Notes: generated by a model from the sequence alone, not told the origin. DNA of 64,000 nt from Amycolatopsis aidingensis (GCF_018885265.1 NZ_CP076538.1:5368001-5432000), one strand, 5' to 3'; positions 1-9,281 are shown, counted from the first letter of the stretch. Program-made: numbers and translations.

Positions 1-742
1 CGTCCAGGTTCAGCACGGCCAGCCCTTCGGGTGGCAGCGCTTCCACCAGCTCGCCTTTGGTCCTGGCGATGCCCTCGCGGGAGCCGAACTCACCGACATG
101 CGCGCTGCCGACGTTGAGCACGACCCCGATCCGCGGCGGGGCGACGGCGGCCAGCTGGGCGATATGCCCCGGCCCGCGCGCGGACAGCTCCAGCACGAGG
201 TGACGGGTCTGCGCGTCGGCCCGCAGCGCCGTCCAGGGGTGCCCGAGCTCGTTGTTGAACGATCCCGGCGGGGCGACCGTCGGGCCGAGCGGTTCGAGCA
301 GCTGCGCGATCAGGTCCTTGGTGGAGGTCTTGCCGGAGGAACCGGTCACGCCGATCACGGTCAGCTCGCCCGCGGACAGCTCGGTGACCACATGCCGGGC
401 CAGCTTGCCGAGCGCGGCCAGCACGGCGGCCCCGGAACCGTCGGTGTCCCCGGTGAGGGCGACCGAGCGGGCGTGCGCCTCACCCTCGGCCGGCGGCGGC
501 ACCAGCACCGCGGGTGCGTCCACCGCGCGGGCGGCCAGCACCCCGGCCGCGCCCGCCCGCACCGCCTGCGCGGCGAAGGAGTGCCCGTCCACCCGTTCGC
601 CAGGCAGCGCGACGAACAGCCCGCCATCGGCGAGCTTGCGGGAGTCGAACTCCACCCCGGCCCGCACCGTCTCGGTGCCCTTGGCATGGTGCAGCCTGCC
701 CCCGACGATCTCGGCGATCTCGGCCAACGTCAGCGCGATCAC
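1..742 (-). CDS. murF: MurF, UDP-MurNAc-tripeptide--D-Ala-D-Ala ligase (3' end outside window)
   Basis: Cytoplasmic Mur ligase that adds D-Ala-D-Ala to the UDP-MurNAc-tripeptide using ATP. About 247 N-terminal residues are visible. The protein opens with a MurF-like N-terminal domain (VGGRLH, then FDSRKLADGGLFVALPGE) and has the ATP loop GVTGSSGKTSTKD near residue 130. I place the start at the GTG at 742, which overlaps the murE stop codon, so translation is probably coupled. The reading frame runs off position 1, so the C-terminal substrate domain is not seen. Identity rests on the P-loop, the N-terminal domain and the murE neighbour. Confidence 0.93.
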   Translation of the reverse strand, partial: MIALTLAEIAEIVGGRLHHAKGTETVRAGVEFDSRKLADGGLFVALPGERVDGHSFAAQAVRAGAAGVLAARAVDAPAVLVPPPAEGEAHARSVALTGDTDGSGAAVLAALGKLARHVVTELSAGELTVIGVTGSSGKTSTKDLIAQLLEPLGPTVAPPGSFNNELGHPWTALRADAQTRHLVLELSARGPGHIAQLAAVAPPRIGVVLNVGSAHVGEFGSREGIARTKGELVEALPPEGLAVLNLD

Positions 743-2346
743 GCGTCGGCTCCCAACCTGTCGCGGATGGCGGCCTCCAGTTCGTCCCGGTCGGAGAAGG
801 GATGCACGATCCCGCCGACCTCCTGCCCCGTCTCGTGTCCCTTGCCCGCGACCAGCACCACGTCCCCTGGGCGGGCCCGCTCGACCGCCGCCGTGATGGC
901 TTCCCTGCGGTCCCCGATCTCGATGATCTCGCCCCCGGCGGCCGGGCTGACCGTGCGGGCCCCGGCGAGCATGGCGGCCCTGATCGAGGCCGGGTCCTCG
1001 CTGCGCGGGTTGTCGTCGGTGACGATCACCAGGTCGCTGCCGCGCACGGCGGCCTCGCCCATCATCGGCCGCTTGCCGGTGTCCCGGTCCCCGCCGCAGC
1101 CGAGCACGGTGATCAGCCTGCCCTCGGTGCCCGCCCGCAGCGCCTGCAGTGCCAGGGTGACCGCGGCGGGCTTGTGCGCGTAGTCGACCACGGCGGTGAA
1201 CGGCTGGCCGAGGTAGACCCGCTCCATCCGCCCGGGGACCTCCACGGCGGCGAGGCCGTCCACGATGTGCTCGATCGGCACCCCCGCCGCGTCCAGCACG
1301 GCCGCGGCGAGCACCGCGTTGGCGACGTTGAAGGCGCCGGGAAGGGGGATGGTGGCCGGTACCTGCAGCCCTTCCGGACCGTGCAGCATGAAGGCCTGCT
1401 TGCCCGCGGTCGCGTACCGCATCTCGGTGGCGTACCAGCTGGCGTGCGCGTCCGGCTCGGTGGCCACGGTGATGGTGTGCGGGGTGACCAGCGCCTGGCC
1501 CCACGCTCCGTCCACGACCACCACCTCCGCGGTGGACCGGCCGTCGAACAGCAGGGACTTGGCCGCGAAGTAGTCCTCCATGTCCCGGTGGAAGTCCAGG
1601 TGGTCCTGGGAAAGGTTGGTGAACGCCCCGACCGCGAACCGGGTGCCGTTCACCCTGCCAAGGGACAGCGCGTGGCTGGAGACCTCCATCGGCACATGCG
1701 TGACGCCCTGCTCGACCATCACCGCGAACAGCGCCTGCAGGTCCGGCGCCTCCGGGGTGGTGAAGGCGCTGGTCAGCCGCTCACCGCCGATCCTGGTCTC
1801 CACAGTGCCGATCAGCCCGGTGAGGTGGCCCGCGGCCCGCAGCCCGGACTCGATCAGGTAGACCGTGGTGGTCTTGCCCGAGGTCCCGGTCACGCCGAGC
1901 ACGTTCAGCTGGAGCGAGGGTTCCCCGTAGATCCAGGCCGCCACCGAGCCGAGCACGCCGCGGGGGTCGGGGTGTACCAGCACCGGAACCGGGGCGTCCC
2001 GCAGCGCGGCCCGCTCGGCGCCCGCCTCGTCGGTGAGCACCGCGGCGGCCCCCGCGGCGATCGCCTCGGCCGCGAAGTCCGCGCCGTGCGCCCGCGCCCC
2101 TGGCAGGGCGGCGAAGAGGTCACCGGGAAGCACATGCTGGGCACGCAGGGTCGCGCCGGTCACGGTGGTCTCGACCGGCGCGGCGGCCTGGGCGTCCGGG
2201 ATGAGCCGGGCGTCCGCACGGGCGACCAGCGTGGTCAGCGGGACCGGTTCGATCCGGTCCGGTCGTGGCGGCGCGAACACGGCCTTCACCGGGGTGTCCG
2301 GAACCTGTCCCCCGGACGCGGTGGGCCCATCGCTGTTGACAGACAC
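739..2346 (-). CDS. murE: MurE, UDP-MurNAc-L-Ala-D-Glu--meso-DAP ligase
   Basis: Adds the third stem-peptide residue to UDP-MurNAc-dipeptide. The predicted 535-residue protein has the ATP loop GVTGTSGKTTT near residue 155 and the substrate motif DNPRSEDP near residue 443. DNPR is the version that selects meso-diaminopimelate. The start is uncertain: an in-frame ATG at 2442 exists, but the GTG at 2346 removes a low-complexity, Arg-rich leader that does not look like MurE. No strong Shine-Dalgarno precedes 2346. The gene overlaps murF by four bases. In most actinobacteria ftsI sits just upstream; here a repeat and the mce operon occupy that place. Confidence 0.93.
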   Translation of the reverse strand: MSVNSDGPTASGGQVPDTPVKAVFAPPRPDRIEPVPLTTLVARADARLIPDAQAAAPVETTVTGATLRAQHVLPGDLFAALPGARAHGADFAAEAIAAGAAAVLTDEAGAERAALRDAPVPVLVHPDPRGVLGSVAAWIYGEPSLQLNVLGVTGTSGKTTTVYLIESGLRAAGHLTGLIGTVETRIGGERLTSAFTTPEAPDLQALFAVMVEQGVTHVPMEVSSHALSLGRVNGTRFAVGAFTNLSQDHLDFHRDMEDYFAAKSLLFDGRSTAEVVVVDGAWGQALVTPHTITVATEPDAHASWYATEMRYATAGKQAFMLHGPEGLQVPATIPLPGAFNVANAVLAAAVLDAAGVPIEHIVDGLAAVEVPGRMERVYLGQPFTAVVDYAHKPAAVTLALQALRAGTEGRLITVLGCGGDRDTGKRPMMGEAAVRGSDLVIVTDDNPRSEDPASIRAAMLAGARTVSPAAGGEIIEIGDRREAITAAVERARPGDVVLVAGKGHETGQEVGGIVHPFSDRDELEAAIRDRLGADA

Positions 2347-2452
2347 AGGGCGGAAGGTTACCGGCGAGCCCTTCCGGCGATGGCAACCGGTGCAACGTCT
2401 TCGCCCACCCGCCATCCCCCATCCTGTACGGTTCCCGCCCACTCACCAGAAA

Positions 2453-2535
2453 GCCCTGAACGTGCCGTTTGCGACGTTAGGCGTCGCGAACGGCATGTTC
2501 GGGCCATCTGACGTCCGGAAAGCCACGTTCAGGGC
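2453..2535. repeat. Nested palindromic intergenic repeat
   Basis: An outer 12-bp perfect inverted repeat (GCCCTGAACGTG at 2453-2464, CACGTTCAGGGC at 2524-2535) encloses an inner 14-bp inverted repeat (2463-2476 and 2482-2495, 13 of 14 positions pairing, 5-nt loop). It lies between the end of the mce operon and murE, both read leftward. The inner hairpin could act as a terminator, though no T-run follows. The layered architecture looks more like a dispersed repeat, as seen between genes in some Pseudonocardiaceae. Confidence 0.65.
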
Positions 2536-2546
2536 ATTTCAGCGGG

Positions 2547-3071
2547 TCACAGGGCGGTGAGGCTGGCGATCTTCCAGCGGCCGTCCACGTGCCTGGCGAG
2601 GATGTCCAGGTGCGCGGTGGTGGGATCCTCCCGGTTGTCGCCATCGCGCAACGCCTGCTGATCCAGGAACACCAGCACGCGGGCCTGGTCGCCACGCAGT
2701 TCCCGGACGCCGATGGCGCGGATCGTGGTGCTGCGCACCAGTTGCTGGTCGGTGGCCTGTTTCCGCGCGGCGGCGAAGGAGGCCCGGTACTGCTCGACGG
2801 CCTCACCCACCAGCACCCGCTCGGCGGCCCGCTCGGTGCGGGCGAGGTTGTTGTAGTCATAGGAGAAGATCGCCTTGACGCCGGCGCCGATCTGCTCGGT
2901 GACCTCCTCGGTCGCCGCCACGTCCACCAGCGCGGTGTTGGCCTCCGGATCGCCGGAGCGCAGGGCCGCCGCCTCCAGCGCGAACCACACCGCGCCGCCC
3001 GCGGCCAGCACCAGTGCGGCGGCGAGCGCGGCGAGCAGGCTCGCGCGGGACTCCGGTTTCGCGAGCCTCAT
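2547..3071 (-). CDS. Mce-associated membrane protein, Mam type (second of two)
   Basis: A 174-residue protein with one N-terminal membrane helix (about residues 10-32) and an extracytoplasmic domain of the SnoaL-like Mam fold (FSYDYNN near residue 70). Mam proteins are thought to stabilise Mce transporters. Its ATG shares one base with the stop of the preceding Mam gene, so it closes the mce operon. Position and size match Rv3492c (Mam4B) of the M. tuberculosis mce4 operon. No catalytic residues are evident. Confidence 0.85.
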   Translation of the reverse strand: MRLAKPESRASLLAALAAALVLAAGGAVWFALEAAALRSGDPEANTALVDVAATEEVTEQIGAGVKAIFSYDYNNLARTERAAERVLVGEAVEQYRASFAAARKQATDQQLVRSTTIRAIGVRELRGDQARVLVFLDQQALRDGDNREDPTTAHLDILARHVDGRWKIASLTAL

Positions 3072-3569
3072 CAGCCTGCCGCCTGCACGGTACTCACCTT
3101 CCAGCCCCGCTCGGTCCGCTTCGCCTCGGCGATGAGCCTGCTGCGCTGTTGCTGCTCGGGCTGGTCCTCGGTACGCACGGTCACCTCCAGCACCGCGATC
3201 AGCCGGGCGGTGCCCGCGGCCCGGTCCAGTTCGGTCACCGCGGAACGCAGGACCCTGGCCGAGGACACGGTCTTCGTCCCCGCAGCCCGGTCCAGCTGCA
3301 GCTGCCGGTCACCGGAAAGGTCCTCGTGCAGCCTGCCGGTGGTCACCTGGATCCACTGCTCGACATCGCGCTCGGCCTGCCGGTGGTCGATCGTGTTCAG
3401 GGTGACCAGGCCGTGCACCACCGCGGCCCGCACCGTGTCCCGTGCGCGCGCCGTGGCGAGTCCCTCGTCCCTGGCCGCGCTCCACCACGCCCAGCCGAAC
3501 CAGGCCGCCGCCAGCAGGGCCACCGCGACCAGCCCGGCCAGCATCTTCAGCGCCCGCGGGGTGGTCATC
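3071..3569 (-). CDS. Mce-associated membrane protein, Mam type (first of two)
   Basis: A 165-residue protein with an N-terminal membrane helix (MLAGLVAVALLAAAWFGWAW) followed by a Mam-type extracytoplasmic domain ending in a conserved GWKVS strand. The ATG at 3569 overlaps the 3' end of mce4F by five bases, and the stop touches the next Mam gene, so the three genes form one transcription and translation unit. It corresponds in position to Rv3493c (Mam4A). The precise role in sterol import is not known from sequence. Confidence 0.83.
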
Positions 3570-4812
3570 GGGGCAACCCGAGCAGCTTTCCCAGCCCTGG
3601 CAGCGGGCCGCCACGGGCCAGGTCGAGCAGGCCGGGTAGCGCGTCCTCCCGTGGGCCGCCGTGCGGCGATGGCTTGCGCGGCTGGTCCGGCACCTGCACC
3701 GGCTTGCCCGCGTACGGCGCGTTCTGCGCACCCCGCACCCCGGTCGCGCTGCCCGGCGGCTCCGCGCAGTAGGCCTGGGTGTTCGGCGGGGCGTCCGAGG
3801 TGTCGCTGGCCGGGCGCTGGTTCGTGCCCTCGTAGCCCTTGGTGCAGGAGAACGGGTCGAACAGGTTGAACACCAGCCCGAGATGCCCCTCCCCGCCGGA
3901 GGTCACCGACTTGCTGAACGCCGAGATCACCGGGTAGGCCACCAGCAGTTGCTCGATGGCGTCGGTCCGCACCTTGGTGATCCGCGCCGTGGTGAGCAGG
4001 TTCGCCAGCACCACCCCGAGATCGGTGCCCGAGGTGGCCAGCACCTCGCTGACCTGCCTGCCGAGTTTCGGCGCCTCGTCGATCACCGCGCGCAGGTCCG
4101 GATCGGAGGTCTTCAGCTGCGCGGCGATCTCGCGCAGTCCGCTCGCCAGCTCGGTGATGTTGGCCGCCTGCCGTTGCTGGGTGTCCAGCACGATCCGGCC
4201 GTCGGCCAGCAGTGCCCTGGTCTGCGGCAGGTGCTCGGTGGCGGCCGCGGTGAACGAGCCCGCGCTGTCCAGCAGCTGCTGTAGATCCGGACCCGCGTCG
4301 GCGAAGGCGTCGTAGGTCTCGTCCACAACCGTGCGCAGCGACTGTGGGTCCACACTGGATACCAGCCGGTCCAGGTTGCCGAGCACAGTGTCCGGGGACG
4401 GCGGGATCGAGGTGCGCGCGGCCGGGATCACCGAGCCGTCGGTCAGGTACGGGCCGTTCTCGTGCCGCGGGCGCAGATCCACGTACTGCTCCCCGACCGC
4501 GGACCGGTTGGCCACCGCGGCCCTGGTGTCGGCGGGAATGGGCGGGGCTTCGGATTCGATGTCCATGGAGACCGCGACGCCCTCCTCGGTCAGGTGCATC
4601 GCCGTCACCTTGCCCACCGCGACCCCGCGATAGGTGACCTCCGCGTTCACGAAGATCCCACCGGAGTCCTCCAGCTGCGCGGTGACGAGGTAGCCGCGCG
4701 TGCCGAGCAACCGGTCCAGGCCCGCGTAGTTCACCCCGGCGTAGGTCACCGCCACCGCGGCGATGACCACGAAGGCCAGCAGCTGGATCCGGTTCTTGCG
4801 CGCCAGCATCAC
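3565..4812 (-). CDS. mceF: Mce4F-like MlaD-domain substrate-binding subunit
   Basis: Sixth of six consecutive Mce proteins (415 residues). It has an N-terminal anchor (LAFVVIAAVAVTYAGVNYAG), an MlaD/MCE domain (AEVTYRGVAVGKV at about residues 57-70), a long helical middle and a Pro/Gly-rich tail. Mce proteins form a periplasm-spanning hexameric channel that brings lipids to the YrbE permease. Either GTG 4812 or the adjacent ATG 4809 can start; both overlap the mceE stop. The gene order says sterol-type Mce4. Confidence 0.9.
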   Translation of the reverse strand: MMLARKNRIQLLAFVVIAAVAVTYAGVNYAGLDRLLGTRGYLVTAQLEDSGGIFVNAEVTYRGVAVGKVTAMHLTEEGVAVSMDIESEAPPIPADTRAAVANRSAVGEQYVDLRPRHENGPYLTDGSVIPAARTSIPPSPDTVLGNLDRLVSSVDPQSLRTVVDETYDAFADAGPDLQQLLDSAGSFTAAATEHLPQTRALLADGRIVLDTQQRQAANITELASGLREIAAQLKTSDPDLRAVIDEAPKLGRQVSEVLATSGTDLGVVLANLLTTARITKVRTDAIEQLLVAYPVISAFSKSVTSGGEGHLGLVFNLFDPFSCTKGYEGTNQRPASDTSDAPPNTQAYCAEPPGSATGVRGAQNAPYAGKPVQVPDQPRKPSPHGGPREDALPGLLDLARGGPLPGLGKLLGLPR

Positions 4813-6014
4813 GCACCTCCCAGCAAGGTGCCCAGCAGCCCGCCGAGCAGGCCGGGATCCTGCCGCTCCGGGCCGGACTCCTGCCCGCCGGTGGCGGGGG
4901 GTTCGGTGCGCGGCAGCGGTAACGCCGGTGCCTGCGGGTCCTCGGCGGGCGGCGCCTGGCCGGTGCCCGGCCCGGTGCCGGGCAGCTGCAACGGCGGCTG
5001 CGAGGAGTCGGTGAAGTTCTGGAAGATCGAGTCCAGGTTCAGGTCCAGCCTGGCCCGCACGTTGGCGTAGTCCCCCTTGACCACGGCCCCTGCCGCGGAC
5101 GGCAGCGGGTAGGTCGGCAGGATCTTCAACGCGACCGGCAGGTTCCGCCCGGCCTCGGCGAGCTTGGTCAGCGTGGGCCGCAGGGCACGCAGGTTCTGCA
5201 CCAGCTGCCGCTTGCTCTGCCGCACCGTGTCCACCGCGACCCCGGACAGCTCGTCGAGGGACTGCAGCATGCCGACCAGCTGGTCCCGCTGCTCGGCGAC
5301 GACCCGCAGGCCGGGCGCGAGGTTGTCCAGCGCGTCGGTGAGGTGTCCCGTCTGCTGCACCATGGTGCTGGACAGCCGGTTCAGGCCCTCGATCGCCCTG
5401 ATGATCTCGCCCTTGTGCCCGTCAAGCTCGGTGGCCAGGGTATCCACATGGGACAGCAGCGCGCGGATCTCGGCCTCGTTTCCGGAGAGTGCCTTGTTCA
5501 GCTCCCGTGCGATGTTCTGGAACTGCTCGATCCCGCCACCGTTCAGCAGCAGGGACAGCGCGCCGAGCACCTCCTCCACCTCGGGGTTGCGGTTCGTCCG
5601 CGCCAGCGGGATGTGCGCGCCCTCGCCCAGCCGCCCGTGCGCCCGCTCGCCGCCGGGCGCACGCAGCTCGACGAACTTCTCCCCGAGCAGGCTGGACTGG
5701 CGCAGCTCGGCGGCGGCATTCGCCGGCAACTCCACCTTCCCGTGCACCGCCATGGTCACGATCGCCGACTTCGTGTCCGGCGCCAGCTCGATCTTCTCCA
5801 CCCGGCCCACCGGCACGTCGTTCACCTTCACCCCTGCCTGCGGCACCAGGTCGAGCACATCGGCGAACTGGGCGGTGATCCGGTACGGGTGCTCGCCGAG
5901 GTCCGCCCCGCCGGGCAGCGGGGTGTTGTACAGCCCGGAGAAACCGGACTCCCCGCACCCGCCGAGCGCGAGCAGCAGGACGGTCACCACGCCGATCCTG
6001 GCAAGTCTGCTCAT
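4809..6014 (-). CDS. mceE: Mce4E-like lipoprotein (LprN position)
   Basis: A 401-residue Mce subunit with a lipoprotein signal peptide. The lipobox LALGGCG puts the lipidated Cys near residue 20. It is followed by the MlaD/MCE domain (VKVNDVPVGRVEKIEL) and a long coiled-coil region with a Pro-rich C-terminus. The fifth Mce protein is usually the lipoprotein of the hexamer (LprN, Rv3495c, in mce4), which agrees with its place here. Four-base overlaps join it to mceD and mceF. Confidence 0.92.
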   Translation of the reverse strand: MSRLARIGVVTVLLLALGGCGESGFSGLYNTPLPGGADLGEHPYRITAQFADVLDLVPQAGVKVNDVPVGRVEKIELAPDTKSAIVTMAVHGKVELPANAAAELRQSSLLGEKFVELRAPGGERAHGRLGEGAHIPLARTNRNPEVEEVLGALSLLLNGGGIEQFQNIARELNKALSGNEAEIRALLSHVDTLATELDGHKGEIIRAIEGLNRLSSTMVQQTGHLTDALDNLAPGLRVVAEQRDQLVGMLQSLDELSGVAVDTVRQSKRQLVQNLRALRPTLTKLAEAGRNLPVALKILPTYPLPSAAGAVVKGDYANVRARLDLNLDSIFQNFTDSSQPPLQLPGTGPGTGQAPPAEDPQAPALPLPRTEPPATGGQESGPERQDPGLLGGLLGTLLGGA

Positions 6015-7210
6015 TGGCCACCTCCGCCGAAGTCCCTGCTGAACGCGTCGGCAAGCGGCAGCGGTAGCGGGGGCAGCTCACCGCGCTGGATCGCGGCGAG
6101 CATGTCCGAGAGCGAGGGTACGTCCAGCGCGCCCTCCACCACCTTGGCGATGGTGTCGCACAGCGAGCCGAGCGCGTCCGGCAGCTGCTCCGGGGTGCCC
6201 GCGCTGACCAGGCGGCACAGCGTGGTGAGCAGCGGGTGGGTGATCTCGTTCGGGTTGTACCGGATCTGGATGCTGCCGGAGGCCGCGTCGTAGGAGTTGA
6301 TGAAGTTCGTCATCCCGGTCGGCCCGACATCGAGCACCTCGGCCAGCGCGGCCCGCTGGTCCACCAGCACCCCTGTGATGCCGGCCAGTTTGTCCACATT
6401 AGAGGAAAGTGCCTCGCGGTTCTCCGCGACGAACCCGTGCACCTCGTTCAACGAGGTGGCCAGCGCGGAAAGGGCGGAGCCCACGTCGTCGGAGTCCTCC
6501 GCGAGGAAACCACCGACATCGGCCAGCCGCTCGTAGAACTCGCCAAGCTGCTTGTCGCTGCGGGCGAGCATGGTGGTGAACGACTGCAGGTTCCGCACGG
6601 TGGCGAACAGGTCGCCTTCGGAGTTCTCCAGGGTCTTGGACAGCTCGGCCAGCCGGTGCGCGGTGTCGCCGAGGCTCTTGCCGTTGCCGTCCAGGTTCGC
6701 GGCCAGGGTGTCCAGCGCGCCGGACAGCGCACCGTCGGAGTTGGCCCCGTCCGGACCGAGGCTGGTGGACAGCTCGTTCAGGCTGCGGTACAGCTCGTCC
6801 AGCTCGGCTGGAGTCTCGGTGCGCTCACGCGGGATCACGGTGCCGCCTGGCATCGCGGGCCCGCCGTCGTAGGCCGGGGTCAGCTGCACGTAGCGGTCGC
6901 TGACCAGGCTCGGGGACACCACCACGGCACCGGCGTTCTCCGGGACCTGCACGCCGTCGTCCACCAGCAGGTCCACCCGGACCTGCCCGCCCTCCGGGGT
7001 GACCGCGGTGATCTCGCCGACCGGAACGCCGAGCACCCGCACCGAGGAACCGGCGTAGAGCCCGACGGCCTTGTCGAAGTACGCGGACAGCCGGGTGCCG
7101 CCGGAGTCGCGTACCAGCCACCACATTCCGGTCGCCAGCACCAGCGCGATCACGCAGCCGATCGCCAGCCAGGAGTACAGGGTGCGCCCGGTGCGGGTCT
7201 CGATCGCCAT
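6011..7210 (-). CDS. mceD: Mce4D-like MlaD-domain subunit
   Basis: A 399-residue protein with an N-terminal transmembrane helix (WLAIGCVIALVLATGMWWLV, about residues 14-33), an MCE domain (VRVLGVPVGEITAV at about residues 57-70) and a long amphipathic helical region rich in Leu/Asp/Asn heptads. It forms part of the Mce lipid-transfer channel. The start ATG overlaps the mceC stop (ATGA), and its own stop overlaps mceE. Confidence 0.9.
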   Translation of the reverse strand: MAIETRTGRTLYSWLAIGCVIALVLATGMWWLVRDSGGTRLSAYFDKAVGLYAGSSVRVLGVPVGEITAVTPEGGQVRVDLLVDDGVQVPENAGAVVVSPSLVSDRYVQLTPAYDGGPAMPGGTVIPRERTETPAELDELYRSLNELSTSLGPDGANSDGALSGALDTLAANLDGNGKSLGDTAHRLAELSKTLENSEGDLFATVRNLQSFTTMLARSDKQLGEFYERLADVGGFLAEDSDDVGSALSALATSLNEVHGFVAENREALSSNVDKLAGITGVLVDQRAALAEVLDVGPTGMTNFINSYDAASGSIQIRYNPNEITHPLLTTLCRLVSAGTPEQLPDALGSLCDTIAKVVEGALDVPSLSDMLAAIQRGELPPLPLPLADAFSRDFGGGGQ

Positions 7211-8250
7211 CAGCCACCTCCCTGTCCGGTGACGCCCTGGTCCGGTGCGGCCAGCGGCGGGGTGCAGCCCTCGCGGTTGATCTGGGCGGCGCCCGCGTTG
7301 ATCACCGGGGGCAGCAGGCCGCAGATGTAGCCCTCGAACCAGCGTCCGTTTCCGGTCGCGTTGGCGCCGAGCCTGGTGAACGGCGCCAGCAGCTCGAGAC
7401 TGCGGTTCAGGTTGTCCTGGTTGCGTTGCAGCACGTCGGTGACCGTGCCCAGCTTCTCCAGCGCGGGCCGCAGCTGCTGCCGGTTGTCCGCGACCAGCCC
7501 GGACAGCTGCTGCGCCAGCCGCTGGGTGCCGGTGAGCAGCCGGTGGATCGCGTCCCTGCGGTTCTGCAGCTCGGTGAGCAACAGGTTGCCGTCCTTGATC
7601 ACCTTCTCCAGCTGCTCGTTGCGCCCGGCGAGGGTCTGCGAGAAGCGGCTGGTGTTGGCCAGCAGCATGCGTAGTTCCTCGTCCCTCGAGGACACCGTCT
7701 CGGACAGCGCGGACAGGCCGTGCAGGGCGTCCCGCAGGTGCGGTGGGGTGTCCCGCAGGGTCTCGGAGAGCACGTCGAAGCTCTGCGCGAGCCTGCCGGT
7801 GTCGATCTCCCCGACCGTGCCGGACAGCTCCTTGAAAGCGTCCTGGAGCTCGAAGGGGGTGCGGGTGCGCTCGACCGGGATCGGCTCGGCCGGGTCCTGC
7901 GGCCGCTCGCCCCGCGGCCGCACAGCGAGGTACTTCTCCCCCAGCAGGGTCTTGATCTCGATCGAGGCGGTGGAGTCCGCGCCGACCCTGGTACCGGTGA
8001 CGGTGAACTCCACCCGCACCCGCTTGCCGTCCAGCGCGACCTCGTCCACCTCGCCGACCTGCACCCCGGCCACCTGGACCTCGTTGTCCACGGCCAGGCC
8101 TGCGGACTCGGCGAAGTAGGCCGAGTAGGTGGTGCCGTTGTCGAAAAGCGGCAGGTCCTCTGCGGAGTACACGGTGATCACGATGAGCCCCAGCAACACC
8201 AGGGTCACCCCGCCCACCGCGGACTGGTTGCGTTCACGCAGACGTTTCAT
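7210..8250 (-). CDS. mceC: Mce4C-like MlaD-domain subunit
   Basis: A 346-residue protein. It has an N-terminal helix (GGVTLVLLGLIVITVYSA), an MCE domain (VQVAGVQVGEVDEVAL) and a helical tail with a C-terminal CGLLPPVINAG stretch typical of MceC. I chose the ATG at 8250 because it makes an ATGA overlap with the mceB stop; an upstream in-frame start at 8262 would lie inside mceB. Channel subunit of the Mce4 importer. Confidence 0.9.
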   Translation of the reverse strand: MKRLRERNQSAVGGVTLVLLGLIVITVYSAEDLPLFDNGTTYSAYFAESAGLAVDNEVQVAGVQVGEVDEVALDGKRVRVEFTVTGTRVGADSTASIEIKTLLGEKYLAVRPRGERPQDPAEPIPVERTRTPFELQDAFKELSGTVGEIDTGRLAQSFDVLSETLRDTPPHLRDALHGLSALSETVSSRDEELRMLLANTSRFSQTLAGRNEQLEKVIKDGNLLLTELQNRRDAIHRLLTGTQRLAQQLSGLVADNRQQLRPALEKLGTVTDVLQRNQDNLNRSLELLAPFTRLGANATGNGRWFEGYICGLLPPVINAGAAQINREGCTPPLAAPDQGVTGQGGG

Positions 8251-9281
8251 GACGGCTTGCACCTTTCCGGCTGCTCGGTCGCCGGGAGCGGCAGGATGGG
8301 CACGGTGAGGTTCAGCGAGGAGATGCCGATGGTGCCGGAGAGCCCGCAGAGGTAGTAGTTGTACCAGCTGCCGTAGCTCAGCGTCCTGGTGAACTTCTCC
8401 AGGTTGCCCGGCATGATCTGGAGCAGGTGGTCGAGCAGTTCCTCGGAGTCGGCCAGGTTCCCTGACAGCTCCCCGAGCGCGGCGATGTCCTCCTTCAGGT
8501 GTGGCCGGGCCTCGGTGACCAGCCCGGCGGTCGCGTCGGTCAGCTCACCCAGCGCGGACACCGCCTGCCCGATCGGTTCGCGCTGCTGCGCCAGCCCGGT
8601 GACCAGGTTCTGCGTGACCTGGACCAGGTTCTCGAACTGCGGGGTGCGCTGGTTGACCGTGTCCAGCACGGTGTTCAGGTTGCCGATCACCTCGCCGATC
8701 AGCTCGTCCTTCTCGGCGATAGTGGAGGTCAGCGAGGCGATATGGGAGAGCAGGCTGCGGAGTGTGCCGCCCTGTCCCTGGAAGACCCGGACGATCTCGT
8801 GCGAGAGCGCGTTGACCTCCTTCGGGTCCAGCGCGGTGAACAGCGGCTTGAACCCGTTGAACAGCACGGTCAGGTTCAGTGCCGGTTCGGTGCGTTCCAG
8901 CGGGATCGTCTCCCCCGCGGTCAGTACGTCCGCGCCGGGCACGTCGGTGTTCAGCGAGAGGTAGCGCTGGCCGATCAGGTTGCGGTACTTGATCGTCGCG
9001 GTCACCGAGGCCGGCAGCTCGCGCACCGACTCCACGGTGAAGTCCACCTCGGCCTGGTTGCCCTCGCTCACCGCGATGCTCTCCACCTGGCCGACCTTGA
9101 CCCCGGCGATCCGCACGTCGTCGCCGGCCTTCAGGCCCGAGGCCTCGGTGAACCGGGCGGTGTAGCCGGAGGTCTCACCGAAGTTGGTGTTCGCGATGGT
9201 GGCGCCGAGCACGGCGGTGAGCAGCACCGTGACCGCGGCGAAAATCAGGATCTTGATCAGCGAGGGGACGAAGCTGCGCAT
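8247..9281 (-). CDS. mceB: Mce4B-like MlaD-domain subunit
   Basis: A 344-residue Mce subunit. It begins MRSFVPSLIKILIFAAVTVL with a single membrane helix, then the MCE domain (VRIAGVKVGQVESIAV), the conserved IKYRNLIGQRYLSL segment and a helical domain ending NYYLCGLSG. The ATG at 9281 overlaps the mceA stop by one base. The same frame stays open upstream, but that part lies inside mceA and lacks Mce character. Confidence 0.92.
   Translation of the reverse strand: MRSFVPSLIKILIFAAVTVLLTAVLGATIANTNFGETSGYTARFTEASGLKAGDDVRIAGVKVGQVESIAVSEGNQAEVDFTVESVRELPASVTATIKYRNLIGQRYLSLNTDVPGADVLTAGETIPLERTEPALNLTVLFNGFKPLFTALDPKEVNALSHEIVRVFQGQGGTLRSLLSHIASLTSTIAEKDELIGEVIGNLNTVLDTVNQRTPQFENLVQVTQNLVTGLAQQREPIGQAVSALGELTDATAGLVTEARPHLKEDIAALGELSGNLADSEELLDHLLQIMPGNLEKFTRTLSYGSWYNYYLCGLSGTIGISSLNLTVPILPLPATEQPERCKPS

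Noticed and set aside
514..2511. Long open frame on the + strand opposite murE-murF
   Set aside because: Arg/Pro/Gly/His-rich shadow of the minus-strand genes, typical of very high GC; no domain signal.
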